64,000 nt of DNA from Rhizomys pruinosus (taxonomy: Eukaryota > Chordata > Mammalia > Rodentia > Spalacidae), in NCBI GenBank assembly GCA_009823505.1, contig VZQC01013302.1:708788-772787 (forward strand), read 5' to 3'. Positions 45,039 through 56,814 of the stretch are shown here, piece by piece. Every line of letters begins with the position of its first letter. Within the stretch, counting starts at the first letter, position 1. The translations under genes were made by a program, and so were the position numbers. The notes beneath the pieces were generated by a model. The model ran no database searches and was not told where the DNA came from. It saw only the letters and a program-made list of their open reading frames with translations.

Positions 45039-45040
45039 AG
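44974..45040. repeat. (GAAA)n microsatellite
   Basis: About 16 AAAG units grown from the B1 A-tail. Confidence 0.95.
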
Positions 45041-45526
45041 ATAGAAGTTATGACAATTATAAATGAATGTGCATTAAACATTAAGGCTCCTAATTTATTT
45101 TAAAATTGTTATGGACATAAAATATTCCATAAGTCCTCACACAAAAATAATAGATGACTTCAATACCTAATTCTCTTTCCTATATAGGTCATGCAAACTA
45201 AAAATCAACAAAAAACTTCAGAGCTAAAATCAAAATGCCCAGACCACAAGAAAAAACAAAAATAATAGGACAAATATGTTCTCACCTATTATAGACGTGT
45301 TCTACAATGAAAAATAACTAGAAGAACCATAGGACACAGATTTAAAAGAACAAAATAACATGATCAGAGGATTCAACAAATTTAAAGAAAATGAAAACAA
45401 CTCAAAGAATTCAAAGAGAATAGGGATGAATTCCTGACTGAAGAAAAAAAAAGTACAAATAGAAAGATGAATAAAATAATGAAGACAATTCAGGACTTGA
45501 AATGTAAATTCATAAAATGGAAATAT

Positions 45527-45588
45527 TGAAGAAGAAGAAGAAGAAGAAGAAGAAGAAGAAGAAGAAGAAGAAGAAGAAGAAGAAGAAA
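45527..45588. repeat. (GAA)n microsatellite
   Basis: About 20 GAA units inside an old L1 coiled-coil coding stretch. Confidence 0.95.
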
Positions 45589-45599
45589 ATGTGGGCTGA

Positions 45600-47275
45600 A
45601 ATGAAAATGGAATTGCAAATTTTCAACAAGCCAATTTAAAATGACTGGAAAAAAAGCCTCACCAACAAAGTTACTGAAAGGGAAATCAGATTATGAACAC
45701 TGGAACATAAAGTTGAAGAATTTAAATGATTAAGCCAAAAATATGAAAATAATTACAGCTCAGGACTGGAATATGCATGTGAGACACCATGAAAAGACCA
45801 AACTAATACATCATAGGTATAGAGGAAGGAAAATATCAGCTCAATGGCATTGACCAGATCTTCAAAAGGATTATAGAAGAAAATTTCTCCAAATTAAGGA
45901 AACACATACCTATACAGTTACAAGAAGCACACAGAACACCAATTAGACAGGAACAAAACAGAAAACTCCCCACAAAAAATAGCAAAAACTCTAACTGTAC
46001 AGAACAAAGAATACTGAAAACTGCAAGAGAAAAAGAACAAGGTAGATATATGGGGAAATCCATCAGAATAACAGCTGATTTTCAAACCAAACTATAAAAC
46101 CCACAAGAACCTACAGCAAAGTAATGATAATAAATGCCAACCCAGAATACTTTACCCCACAAAACTATCATCAGAATTAGAGGGGAAAGAAAAGATTCTA
46201 ACATGGATAGGTTGAAAGAATTATTGTCCACCAAACTAGTCCTACATAGAATAATCAAAGCAATACAATAGACTGAAGAGAGGAACAATGCTACTCAAGA
46301 AGGTACAGAAAAATAGCAAATGAAGGTATAATTACAAATTCAAAAGAGGAACAAGAATAAAAACAGAAATTAAGATGTTAGTAACCACTATACATCTTTC
46401 AGTAATAGCAGTATACATCAATGGCCTCAACTCTTCAGTATTTACATGGATTAAGAAAAAATCCTTCCTTTTGTTGTCTACAAGAAACTCATCTCATTTT
46501 CAAGGATATGTAATTCCATAGCGTGAAAGGATAGAAAAGGAGTCCAAGAAAATGGCACCGAGAAGCAAGCAAGCATTGTGATTCTCACATCTGACAAAAT
46601 ACATGTCAAATAAAAATTAATCAGAAGAGGTAAATAAGCTGATTATATTCTGATAAAAGGAGCAATTAGCCAAGTCATTACAATCATGAGCATATATGCA
46701 CCAAACTCTGGATCAACCAATTTTATAAGAAAGATACTATGGGATTTAAGACACAGATTAACCAAAACTCAGTAATAGTAAATGACATCAATACCCCACT
46801 CTCCCCAACTGAATGGTCAAGTATATAAAGAATAGACAGAGTAGCATCTCAATTAAATGATCTCATACATCAAATGAACCTAACAGAAAACAACAGAATA
46901 TTCCACCCAAGCATGAAAGAATATGGATTCTACTCAGCACCTCATGGAAGTTAGTCTAAAATAGACCACATTCTGGGCCATGAAGGAAAATAACAAATAC
47001 AAAGAAATTAAATAATTTAATAAAAATTAACATTCATGTATTCTATCAGACCACAATGCAATTAAAGCTTAAAATCAGCACAGTAATGATGATAAATGCC
47101 AACCCAAAATACCCCACAAAACTATCATCAAAATTGGAGGGGAAAGAAAAAAATTCTAGTAACTACACAAATTCATTGAGATTAAAAGCACACTTCCAAA
47201 TGATGAACAGGTCAAAGAAGTAATAAAGAAAGAAATAAAAAATATTCTTACAACTAAATTATGACACTGATAAGA

Positions 47276-47328
<53 letters not shown>

Positions 47329-47340
47329 CTCCAGGACACA
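45600..47340 (+). repeat. Degraded L1: ORF1 end and ORF2 start
   Basis: 45770-46140 matches the ORF1 RNA-binding region (GAGACACCATGAAAAGACC...ATCATAGGTATAGAGG, compare 48060). 46380-47050 corresponds to the ORF2 endonuclease (CTACAAGAAACTCATCTC, compare 56610 antisense). Many stops; it ends at a (CA)n. Confidence 0.8.
47275..47326. repeat. (CA)n microsatellite
   Basis: About 25 AC units at the end of the degraded L1. Confidence 0.95.
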
Positions 47341-47697
47341 TTAGATTTACCTACACTAAAAAAAAAAAAACTGAAAGAGGCCCACACACCTGGGAGCTCA
47401 AGATTTCAGGGACACTGAGGAGGTAGTCAGCTGCCTCCCGCTTCCACAGCAGACCAGATAAGAGCAGGCCCACACCCTGGGAGCTTGAGTTTTCAGGGAC
47501 ACTGAGGCAGCAGCCAGGTTGCTTGTACAGGGGCTAAATCACACCCATACCAGTCAAACTAAAGGAGCAGGCCTATATCAAGAGGAAGAAACACCTGAAT
47601 TTCACATCAGATAAAAAGCAAAACAAATCAGATAAAATTTCACATCAGATAAAAAGCAAAACCCATGTGCTAAAAGCACAAAGAAAAATCAACAACA

Positions 47698-47897
47698 TGG
47701 GAAAAACAAATAAGAAATCTCTACCAAACTCTATCAGTCTTATAGAGAACTCCAACAATGAGATCTCCCTGGAGGTAACTCAGGACACAGATCTTAAAAG
47801 AACAATCATAGATATACTCAAAGAAATCAATGACCTAAAGGGAGAGAATGACCAACTACAGAACGAAATGGAAACGCTGAAAAAAATATCAGGCTGA
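47698..47897 (+). pseudogene. L1 ORF1 N-terminal fragment
   Basis: ORF1p binds L1 RNA as a coiled-coil trimer. The frame starts MGKTNKK (ATG at 47698, shared start pattern with 59982). It continues with a hydrophilic segment and heptad-like KEINDLKGENDQLQNEMETLKK, then stops after KKISG. The frame resumes with shifts to the RNA-binding part near 48060-48340 (NKDRILKATRENK). Normal length is about 350 residues; this keeps about 66 intact. Confidence 0.8.
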
Positions 47898-48389
47898 AAT
47901 GAAAAAGGAAAACGAAAAACTAAAAGGGGAGAATAGTCAATACCAAAAGGAAAAAAAAAAAAAACTAAAGAAAAAATATTTTAGACAAAAAAAAATGAAA
48001 AAGTGAAAAACTCAGTGAAAAAAAAAAAAAACCCACAGGAATGGAATAATCAGGAAATGTGGGACACCATAAAGAGACCAAACCTCCACATCATAGGTAT
48101 AGAGGATGGAGAAGAATCCCAAGACAATGTTATGGACATATCTTCAACAGAATTTTAGAAGGAAACTTTTCCAAATTGGAAAAAGACACACCCATACAAA
48201 TCCAAGAAGCACATATAACACCAAATAGACAAGATCAGAAAAGAAACTCCCCAGGTCATATCATAATCAAAACTCTAGATGCTCAAAACAAAGACAGAAT
48301 ACTGAAAGCCACAAGAGAAAACAAGTTACATATAAATGAATTACTAGCTACAAGAACACGTGGAGACTAAACAAGACACTACTGAAAAT

Positions 48390-51300
48390 GAATGGGTCAA
48401 AGGAGAAATAAAGAAAGAAATAAAAGCATTCCTGGCACTAAATGAGAGGGTTGACACGACAACAAAATCTATGGGATACCTTAAAAGCAGTCTTGAGAGG
48501 CAAATTCATAGCCCTAAGTGCCTACAATAAGAAAACAGAAAGAGCACAAATAACATTGCAACTAAAAATACTTGAGAGGCATCAAAAAATTAATCCTAAA
48601 CCCAGCAGACAGGAAGAAATAAGAAAAGTCAGAGCAGAAATCAATGAAATAGAAACACAGAGAACAATACAAAAATCAATAAATCCAAGAGCTGGTTCTT
48701 TGAAAGGATAAACAAGATAGATAGAACTCTAGCCCAATTGACTAAAAGAAGGAAAGAACAACTCCAAATCAACCAAATTAGAGATGAAAAGGATCAAATC
48801 ATGAAAGATACTGAAAAGATTCAGACAATCTTACAGGAATACTTCAATAACCTATACTCCAGGAAATTTGAAAACCCAAGAGAAATGGATGAATATCTGA
48901 AATCCTGGGAATCACCAAAGCTAAACCAAGGAGAGATTGACAACTTAAACAAACCCATAATATATGAAGAAATTGAAAATGTAACGAGACCTCCCAGCTA
49001 AAAAAAGCCCAGGCCCAGATGGTTTCACAGCAGAATTCTATGAAACATTTTTTTTTAATTTTATTTTCTATGTGTATGAATGCACTGTCTGCATGTAGGT
49101 CTGTGCACCTGTGTCGTGCAATGCCACGGAGGTCAGAAGAGGGCGTCGGATTCCCCTGGAACTGGAGTTCTCCTGGAATTGGAGTTACGGACGGTTCTCA
49201 GCCACCATCTGGGTGCTGGGAATCGAACCCGAGTCCTCTGCAAGAGCAGTCGGAGCTCTTAACCGCTAGGCCATCTCTCCAGCCCCTCTATGAAACATTT
49301 AAAGAGGACTTACTACCATTATTACTCAAATTGTTCAGAAGGATACAAGCAGAGGGAAATCTCCCAAATTCCTTCTATGAATTCAACATCACTCTAATAC
49401 CAAAACAAGGCAAAGATACAACCAAAAAAGAAAACTATAGACCCATTTCACTAATGAAAATAGATACAAAAATTCTCAAGAAATTACTTGCAAAACACAT
49501 ACAGGCACATATCAAAAATATCATCCACCATGACCAAGCTGGATTCATACCGGAGATGCAGGGATGGTTCAACATATGTAAATCAATAAACACCATAAAG
49601 CACATAAATGTACTGAAACACAAAAATCACACAGTCATCTCAACAGATGCAGAAAAGGCCTTCAACAAAATTCAGCATGCCTTCATGTTTAAAGTTCTAG
49701 AGGGAATTGGACTGGAAGGAACATTCCTCAGCACAATTAAAGCCATATACAATAAACCCACAGCCAGCATTATCCTAATTGGGAAAAAAGTTGACGTTTT
49801 CCTTAAAGTCAGAAACCTGGCAAGGCTGCTCCCTATCCCCATTCCTCTTCAATATAGTGCTTGAAATGCTCATGAGAGCAGTAAGACAAGAAAAATAAAT
49901 CAGAGGAGTACTAATTGGAAAAGAGGAAGTCAAACTATGCCTTTTTGCAGATGACATGATAGTTAACCTAAGGGATGCCAAAAACTCCAAAAGAAAAATT
50001 CTAGAAACCATCAACAGCATCAGTAAAGTGGCAGGATACAAAATTAACTCAGAAAAATTGGTAACCTTTCTTTATTTCAATAACAAGCAATTGCAAAAGG
50101 AATACAAGGAGACTTTCATACTCACAAGAGCCTCCAAAAAATAAGTTATCTAGGAAAAAACCTGACCAAACACACCAAAAATCTCTACAAAGAAAATTTT
50201 AAATCCCTTAAGAAGGAGATTGAGGAATGTACTAGAAGATGGAAAAATCTCCCATGCTCATGGATTAGAAGAATCAATACAGTAAAAATGACCATCCTGC
50301 CCAAGGTAATATATAGATTAAATGCAATCCCAATAAAAATCCCCAGGAGCTTCTTCACAGACCTAGGAAAAAACATCCTAAATTTGATATGGAGAAACAA
50401 AAGACCCCAGATAGCCAAAGCAACCCTGAGCAAAAAGAGCAATATAAGGTTGATTGCCATACCAGACTTCAAGCTATATTACAGGGCTATAGTCATAAAA
50501 ACAGCCTGGTATTGTCACAAAATACCTGTAGATTAATGAAACAAAATTGAGGATCAAAACCTGAGCACATCCAATTTCAGCCACCTCATATTCGACAAAG
50601 GAGCCAAGAGGACTCAATGGAGGAAAGGCAGCATCTTCAGCAAATGGTGTTGGCATAACTGGATCACCGCTTATAAAAGAATAAAACTAAACCTCTACCT
50701 CTCACCATGTACAAAAATCAACTCCAAATTGATCAAAGACCTCAATGTGAAACCTGAAACTCTGAAAATGGTAGAAGAAAACATTGGTAGTAACCTACAA
50801 GACATAGGCACAGGAAAAGACTTTCTAAATCAGACAGCAGCTGCACAGGAAATAAGGTCAACAATTGACAAGTGCCACCTCATTAAACACAAAAACTTCT
50901 GTACAGTGAAAGAAACAATCAAAGAAGTGAAGAGAAACCCCACAGAGTAGAAGGAAACCTTCACCAGTGATACATCTGGTAGAGCATTAACATCCAATGT
51001 CTATAAACTACTCAAAAAACAAAGAAGGAATAAAACAAATGACCTACTCAAAAGGTGGAATAAAGAGCTGAACAGAAACTTCACAAATGAAGAAGTAAAG
51101 ATGGCTGAGAATCATCTTAAAATGTGTTCAACATCGCTAATAATTAAGGAAATGCAAATTAAAACCACCTTAAGATTTCATCTTACTCCAGTAAGACTAG
51201 CTATTATCCAGAAAATAAAGGATACCAAATGTTGGAGAGGTTGTGGGAAAAGGTGAACACTCATCCACTGCTGGTGAGAATGCAAACTCAGGCAACCCTA

Positions 51301-51640
51301 TGGAAAGCAGTGTGGAGAACGCGCAAGGAACTGAAAATGAGCCTACCACCTGACCCAGTCATACCACTCCTGGGTATACACTCACAAGACTCATCCTATC
51401 ACAGAGGGACATGAACATCTATGTTTATTGCAGCTCTCTTCACAATAGCAAAGAGCTGGAAGCAAATGTGGTACATCTACACAATGGAATTAAATGAAGT
51501 GGTAAATAAAAATGACATCATGAACTTTGCAGGTAAATGGATGGAACTTGAAACCATTATGCTAAGTGAAGTAACAACAGTCCCAGAAAAACAAATGACG
51601 AATGGTATCCCTCATTTGTGGATGCTAGCACCAAATCCCT
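48390..51640 (+). pseudogene. L1 ORF2 (RT and C-terminus), no endonuclease
   Basis: ORF2p carries endonuclease and reverse transcriptase. Here the endonuclease is deleted. Readable blocks: [15 protein letters not shown] (broken by the B2), [10 protein letters not shown] and [19 protein letters not shown] (49420-49575), [10 protein letters not shown] (about 49650), the catalytic FADDM (49944-49955), and the C-terminal PVIPLLGIHSQD and MWYIYTMELNE (51355-51500). At least six frameshifts. The longest open stretch, 49019-49864, includes B2 sequence at its start. Confidence 0.85.
49051..49286 (-). repeat. Young B2 SINE inside L1 ORF2
   Basis: Flanked by a perfect 14-bp duplication TCTATGAAACATTT (49037-49050 and 49287-49300), which also shows that ORF2 was continuous before. 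A box, B box (GGTTCGATTCC, minus strand) and the 17-bp internal duplication are present. Insertion plus duplication adds 250 bp, shifting the ORF2 frame by one. Confidence 0.95.
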
Positions 51641-51903
51641 AGTTGAAAGGCAAGCTGAGAAAAGTTAATGTTATATTTCTTTTTATCTGAAGGCAACTGT
51701 GCTGTTATAATGTGAATTCCTTAATGGGCTCTAGAATTAACTCACCACTTATTTTCAGACTTTGTAATTGTGGTGTATGTATTGAGGGTATGTATTCATA
51801 TGTTAGAGTAATATAAAATTAAAGGGAAAAATGAGAACTCCTAAACATATTTTGGAATTAGCATAGAATTTATTTTCAAAGGTCAGAATTTTGGTATATA
51901 TAT

Positions 51904-51904
51904 N
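51904..51904. other. Single N in (TA)n of an L1 3'UTR
   Basis: Ambiguous base within TATATNTATATG. Confidence 0.9.
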
Positions 51905-52219
51905 TATATGTTATATATACACATATAAATATATATATATATATGTTATATTTTCGAGCAATACAAATGAGAGGGAACAACAACAACAAAAAGACTGGAT
52001 CAAAGAACTGACTGAAACAGTTAACCTCTGCCCAAACAATAAACCTCTACAGAGGAAAACTTTAAAAAGACTGAGAAAAAGATGCAAGATATATATGGCA
52101 GAATGCATGAACTGAGGAGGGGTGGGGGCATGGAAGAGGGAGTTTGTCTAAATTGGACTGAGAAATGATGTATGAAACACACCCAAAACCACAATAAAAA
52201 TATTTTACTAATAAAACCT

Positions 52220-52517
52220 GAAAGATCACAGAAAAATGACATAACGGTACAATTCAAGAATACAGAAATGCAAGGGCAAACCAGACCAAAACACAGCAGA
52301 TAAGAAGTAATAAAAAATGGAGCAGAAGTTAATGAAGAAAAACAAAGAAAATAATTCAAAGAATTGATGAATCTAAGAACTGATTCTTTGAAACAATAAG
52401 CAACATAGACAAACCCTTAGCCTAGCCATTTAAAAGGAAAAACAAATACAAATCAACAAAGTCAGAGAAGATAGGAAAAATATCAGAGCAGACACCAAAA
52501 ATATTCAGAACACTATA
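52220..52517 (+). repeat. Old L1 ORF2 fragment, left part
   Basis: GAAGAAAAACAAAGAAAATAATTCAAAG...AGAACTGATTCTTTGAAAC. It continues at 58610 after the minus-strand L1 and B2 inserted into it. Confidence 0.78.
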
Positions 52518-52907
52518 AGGAGATACTTTATTTTTTTTATTTTTATTTATTGATGTTTTGTGTATTTCATACATAATTTTTCAATTCAGTTCAGGCATAT
52601 TCTCCTTTCCCTTCCCCCCACACTACCCCACCCCACCCCAGATCATGCATTCTGCCATAACTGTCCTGCATCTTTCTCTCAGTCTTTTTTTTTATGTTTA
52701 AGAATTCACATTTTCCTCCATTAATTTTATATTACTCTAAAATATGGATAAATACTCTCCTCCCATATATAGTAATTACAGAATCTGAAAATAATTGGTG
52801 GGTGGATTGTAGAGCTCATTGAGAGATGCACATTATAACAACATAGTTGCTTTCAGATAAACAGAAATATAACCATAATGTCATTCGGCTTGCCTTTCCT
52901 CTGGGGA

Positions 52908-55565
52908 ATTTAGTGTTAGCATCCACAAATGAGGGAAACCATTCTCCGTTTGTCTTTCTGGGACTGTGTTACTTCACTCAGCATAATGGCTTCCAGCTCC
53001 ATCTATTTACATGCAAAGTTCATAATGCCATCTTTCTTTACCGCTGAATAGTACTCCATTGTGTAGATGTACCACATTTTTGTCATCCACTCCTCTGTTG
53101 AGGGGCATTTCGGTTGGTTCCAGCTCTTCCCTATTGTGAAGAGAGCTGCAATAAACATGGATGTGCATGTATGTTTGCGGCAGGATGAGTCTTTGGGGTA
53201 TACACGCAGGAGTGGTATGACTGGGTCAAGTGGTAGGCTCATTCTAAGTCTTTCAAGGGTTCTCCACACTGCTTTCCATAGTGGTTATGCAAGTTTACAT
53301 TCCCACCAGTAGTGGATGAGTGTTCCCCTTTCCCCACAACCCTTCCAGCATCTGTTGTCTTTTGTTTTCTTGATCTTAGCTAGCCATATTAGAGTGAGAT
53401 AATATCTGAGAGTGGTTTTAATTTGCATTTCCTTTATTGTTAATGATGTTGAACACATTTTAAGATGTTTCTCAGCCATCTTTACTTACTCACTGATGAA
53501 GACTCTGTTCAGCTCTTTACTCCATCTTTTGAGTAGGTCATTTGTCTTCTTCTTTGTTTTTTGAGTAGTTTATATATTTTTTACATTAATGCTCTGTCAG
53601 ATGTGTCACTGGTAAAGATTTCTTCCCACTCTGTGGGTTTTCTCTTCACTTCCTTGATTGTTTCTTTTGCTGTACAGAAGCTTTTGAGTTTTATGAGGTC
53701 CCATTTGTCAACTGTTGACCTTACTTCCCGTGCAGCTGCTGTCTGATTTAGAAAGTCTTTTCCTACACCTATGTCTTGTAGGTTGTTGCCAACTTTTTAT
53801 TTTATCACCTTCAGGGTTGCAGGCTTCACGTTGAGATCTTTGATCCACTTGGAGTTGATTTTTGTACAGAATGAGATGTAGAGGTTTAATTTTGTTCTTC
53901 TACAGATGATGATCCAATTTTGCCAGGACCATTTGCTGAAAATTATATCCTTCCTCCATTGAGGGTTTTTTTGCCCCTTTGTCAAATATGAGGTGGCTGA
54001 AATTGTATGAGCTCAAATTTGGATCTTCAATTTTGTTCCATTGGTAAACTGGCCTGTTTTTGTGCCAGTACCAGGCTATCTTTATGACTATGGCCTTGTA
54101 ATATAGCTTGAAGTCTGGTAGACCAATCTCCCCTGTATTGCATGTTTCACTCAGGGTTGCTTTAGCTATTCAGGGTCTTTTGGTTTTCCATATTAATTTA
54201 AGGATTTTTTTTCCAAGTCTGTGAAGAAGCTCATAGGGAACTTGATTGGAATTGCATTCAATCTGTATATCAGTTTGGGTAAAATGGACATTTTTACTAT
54301 ATTAATTTCCCAATCCATGAGTATGAGAGGTCTTTCCATCTTTTGATGTCATTTTCAATATCCTTCTTCAGGGGTTTAAAATTTTTGTTGTAGAGGTCTT
54401 TGGTATCTTCAGTTAGGTTTGTTCTGAGGTATCTTTTTTTGAGGCTACTGTGAGTGGGAAGATCTTTTTATATTCCTTCTCCATTTGTTTATTGTTGGTG
54501 TAAAGAAAGGCTACTGATTTTTCTAGGTTAATTTTGTAGCCTGACACTTTACTAAAACTCTTAATCATTTCTAGAAGTTTTCTGGTGGAGTTTAATCCCT
54601 TAGGTAAACTATCATATCATCTGCAAAAAGGGATCTCTTAACTTCTTCTTTTCTGATTAATACTCTTTAATTTCCTTCTCTTGTCTTATTGTCCTAAGAA
54701 GTGTTTCAGGCACTAGGTTGAAGAGGAGTGGCAATAGGGGGCAGCTTTGCCAGGTTCCTGCCTTTAAGGGAAATGGTTCCATTTTTTTTTTTCTCCATTT
54801 AGGATGATGTTGGCAGTGGGTTTGCTATATATGGCTTTGATCATGTTGAGGAATGTTCCTTTCAGTCCTATTCCCTCTAGGACTTTAAACATGAAGGGAT
54901 GTTGGTTCTTGCAAAAGGCTTTTTCTGCATCAATTGAGATGATCGTGTGGTTTTTGTCTTTCAGTCCATTTATGCGTTTTATGATATTTATTGATTTATG
55001 TATGTTGAACCATTCCTTCATCTCTGGTATGAATCCAACTTGATCATGATGGATGATCTTTTTGATGTGGGTCTGTATACGATTTGCAAGTACTTTGTTG
55101 AGAATTTTTGCATCTGTATTCATTAGTGAGATGGGTCTATAGCTTTCTTTTTTGCTTTCATCTTTGCCTGGCTTTTGTATTAGAGTGATGCTGGCTTCAT
55201 AGAAGGAGTTTGAGAGAATTCCCTCTGATTGTATCCTTCTAAACAGTTTGAGTAACAATGGTTGTAGGACCTCTTAAATATTTTAGAATTCTGCGGTGAA
55301 ACCATCTGGACCAGGGCTTTTTTTAGTTGGGAGGTTTTTAATTACATCTTCAATTTCCTCAAATATTACGGGTCTGTTTAAACTGTCAATCTTTTCTTGG
55401 TTAAGCTTTGTTGGTTCCCAGGATTTCAGATATTCATCCATTTCTCTTAGGTTTTCCAATTTAGTGGAGTATAGATTTTTGAAGTATTCCCGTATGATGA
55501 TTGTCTGAATCTTTTCTTTGTCTGTTGTGATGTTTCCCCTTTTATCACAAATACCTTTGATTTGG

Positions 55566-55615
<50 letters not shown>

Positions 55616-56770
55616 ACTGGGCTAGAAGTCTGTCTATTTTGTTTATTTTTTTCAAAGAACCAGCTTTGGGATTTGTTGATTTTATGTATTGTTTTCTTTG
55701 TTTCTATTTCATTGATTTCTGCTCGGATTTTTGTTATTTCTTCTTGTCTGTTGGGCTTAGGGTTCATTTTTTGTTGTCTGTCAAGTGTTTTTAGCTGCAG
55801 TGTTAGGTCGTTTATTTGTTCCCTTTCTGTTTTTTGATGTGGGCACTTAGGACTATAAATTGCCCTCTCAAGACTGCCTTTAAAGTATCCCCCAGGTTTT
55901 GTTGTGTTGTATTGTCTTTTTTGTTCAGTTCCATGAATACATTTATTTCACTCTTTATTTCTTCCATGACCCATTCATTGTTCTGGATTGTGTTATTTAG
56001 TCTCCATGTGTTCTTGTAGCCTAGTTGGACTTATTCTGGGGTTCATATTGAGCTTTATTGCACTGTGGTCTGATAGAATGCATGGAATAATTTCTGTCCT
56101 TTTGTATTTATTGAGGTTCCTTTTGTGCCCCAGTATGTGGTCAATTTTGGAGAATGTTCCGTCAGGTGCTAAGTAGAAAGTATATTCTCTGGTATTTGGG
56201 TGGAATACTCTGTAGATGTCTGTGAGGTCCATTTGGTGTATGTTATTGTTCCATTCTGATGTCTCTCTGTTTATTTTTTGTCCTGTTGTTCTATCCAAGG
56301 GGCTCATTGGGGTGTTGAAGTCCCCCACTATTAGTGTGTTAGGATTGATCTGTGTCTTGAGGTCCTGCAGAATTGTGCTTATAAAGTTAGGTGCACCAGA
56401 GTTTGGTGCATAGACATTTAAGATTGTGAAATCTTCATGGTTCATTGTTCCTTTGACAAGTATGTAATGACCCTTTTTCTCTTCTGATTATTTTTACTTT
56501 GAGATCTATTTTGTCTGATATTAGAATAGCCACTCCAGCGTTTTTCTTGGTACCATTTGCTTGGAATAAATTTTTCCATCCTTTCACTCTAAGGTGGTGT
56601 CTGTCCTTGAGTGTGAGATGGGTTTCTTGTAGACAGCATATAGAACGGTTCAGTTTCCTAATCCATTCTCCCAGTCTATGCCTTTTGATTGGAGAGTTTA
56701 GACCATTAGTATTTAAGGTTATTATTGAGATATGTGTGTTGCTTCTTTTTACCATATTTTTTGTTTGCAT
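52908..56770 (-). pseudogene. L1 ORF2: endonuclease, reverse transcriptase, C-terminus
   Basis: Start taken near 56770 (MVKRSNTHISIITLN). The endonuclease keeps its known blocks: LNTNGLN, CCLQETHL (catalytic Glu), VGDFNTP (Asp), SKIDHILGHK and SDHSAI (catalytic Asp-His), the last three in one 150-aa frame (55993-56445) that is shifted one frame from the start. Reverse transcriptase follows: YRPISLMN and [11 protein letters not shown] (54764-55258, 164 aa), then FADD (54616-54627). The C-terminal block with PVIPLLRVYPKD and MWYIYTMEYYSAVKKD is open at 53003-53269. Between endonuclease and reverse transcriptase an (ER)n tract from (TC)n replaces consensus sequence. Several frameshifts. Confidence 0.9.
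55568..55612. repeat. (TC)n inside L1 ORF2
   Basis: About 22 TC units; on the coding strand it reads as an Arg-Glu repeat in frame with flanking ORF2 sequence (NERERER...). Confidence 0.95.
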
Positions 56771-56814
56771 TCTTGGTCTAGGTTTATATTTACTGTTATG
56801 ATTTTGTTGTTTTC

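Larger units (their letters stand above)
43909..45527 (+). repeat. Ancient L1 (ORF1 region) with nested B1
   Basis: TTCAATAAGTTCTAGTAGAAAACTTTCCAAATATAGAG...AAATCCATAAAGGAAAACC suggests an old L1 or HAL1-like ORF1 region. No open frame. A B1 interrupts it at 44828. Confidence 0.55.
47372..52215 (+). mobile_element. L1 with 5'UTR repeats, internal deletion and nested B2
   Basis: Parts in order: two 5'UTR repeat units of about 88 bp (GCCCACAC...CTGGGAGCT at 47380 and 47468), an ORF1 start (47698), an ORF1 RNA-binding region (to about 48340), then a jump past the endonuclease into ORF2 before the reverse transcriptase (from about 48390), the FADD motif, the C-terminus (to about 51640) and a 3'UTR ending in AATAAAAATATTTT. 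The missing block means about 1.3 kb of ORF1 end plus endonuclease is deleted. A B2 splits ORF2 at 49051. Dead as a mobile element, but the family is fairly young by comparison with 45600-47340. Confidence 0.88.
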
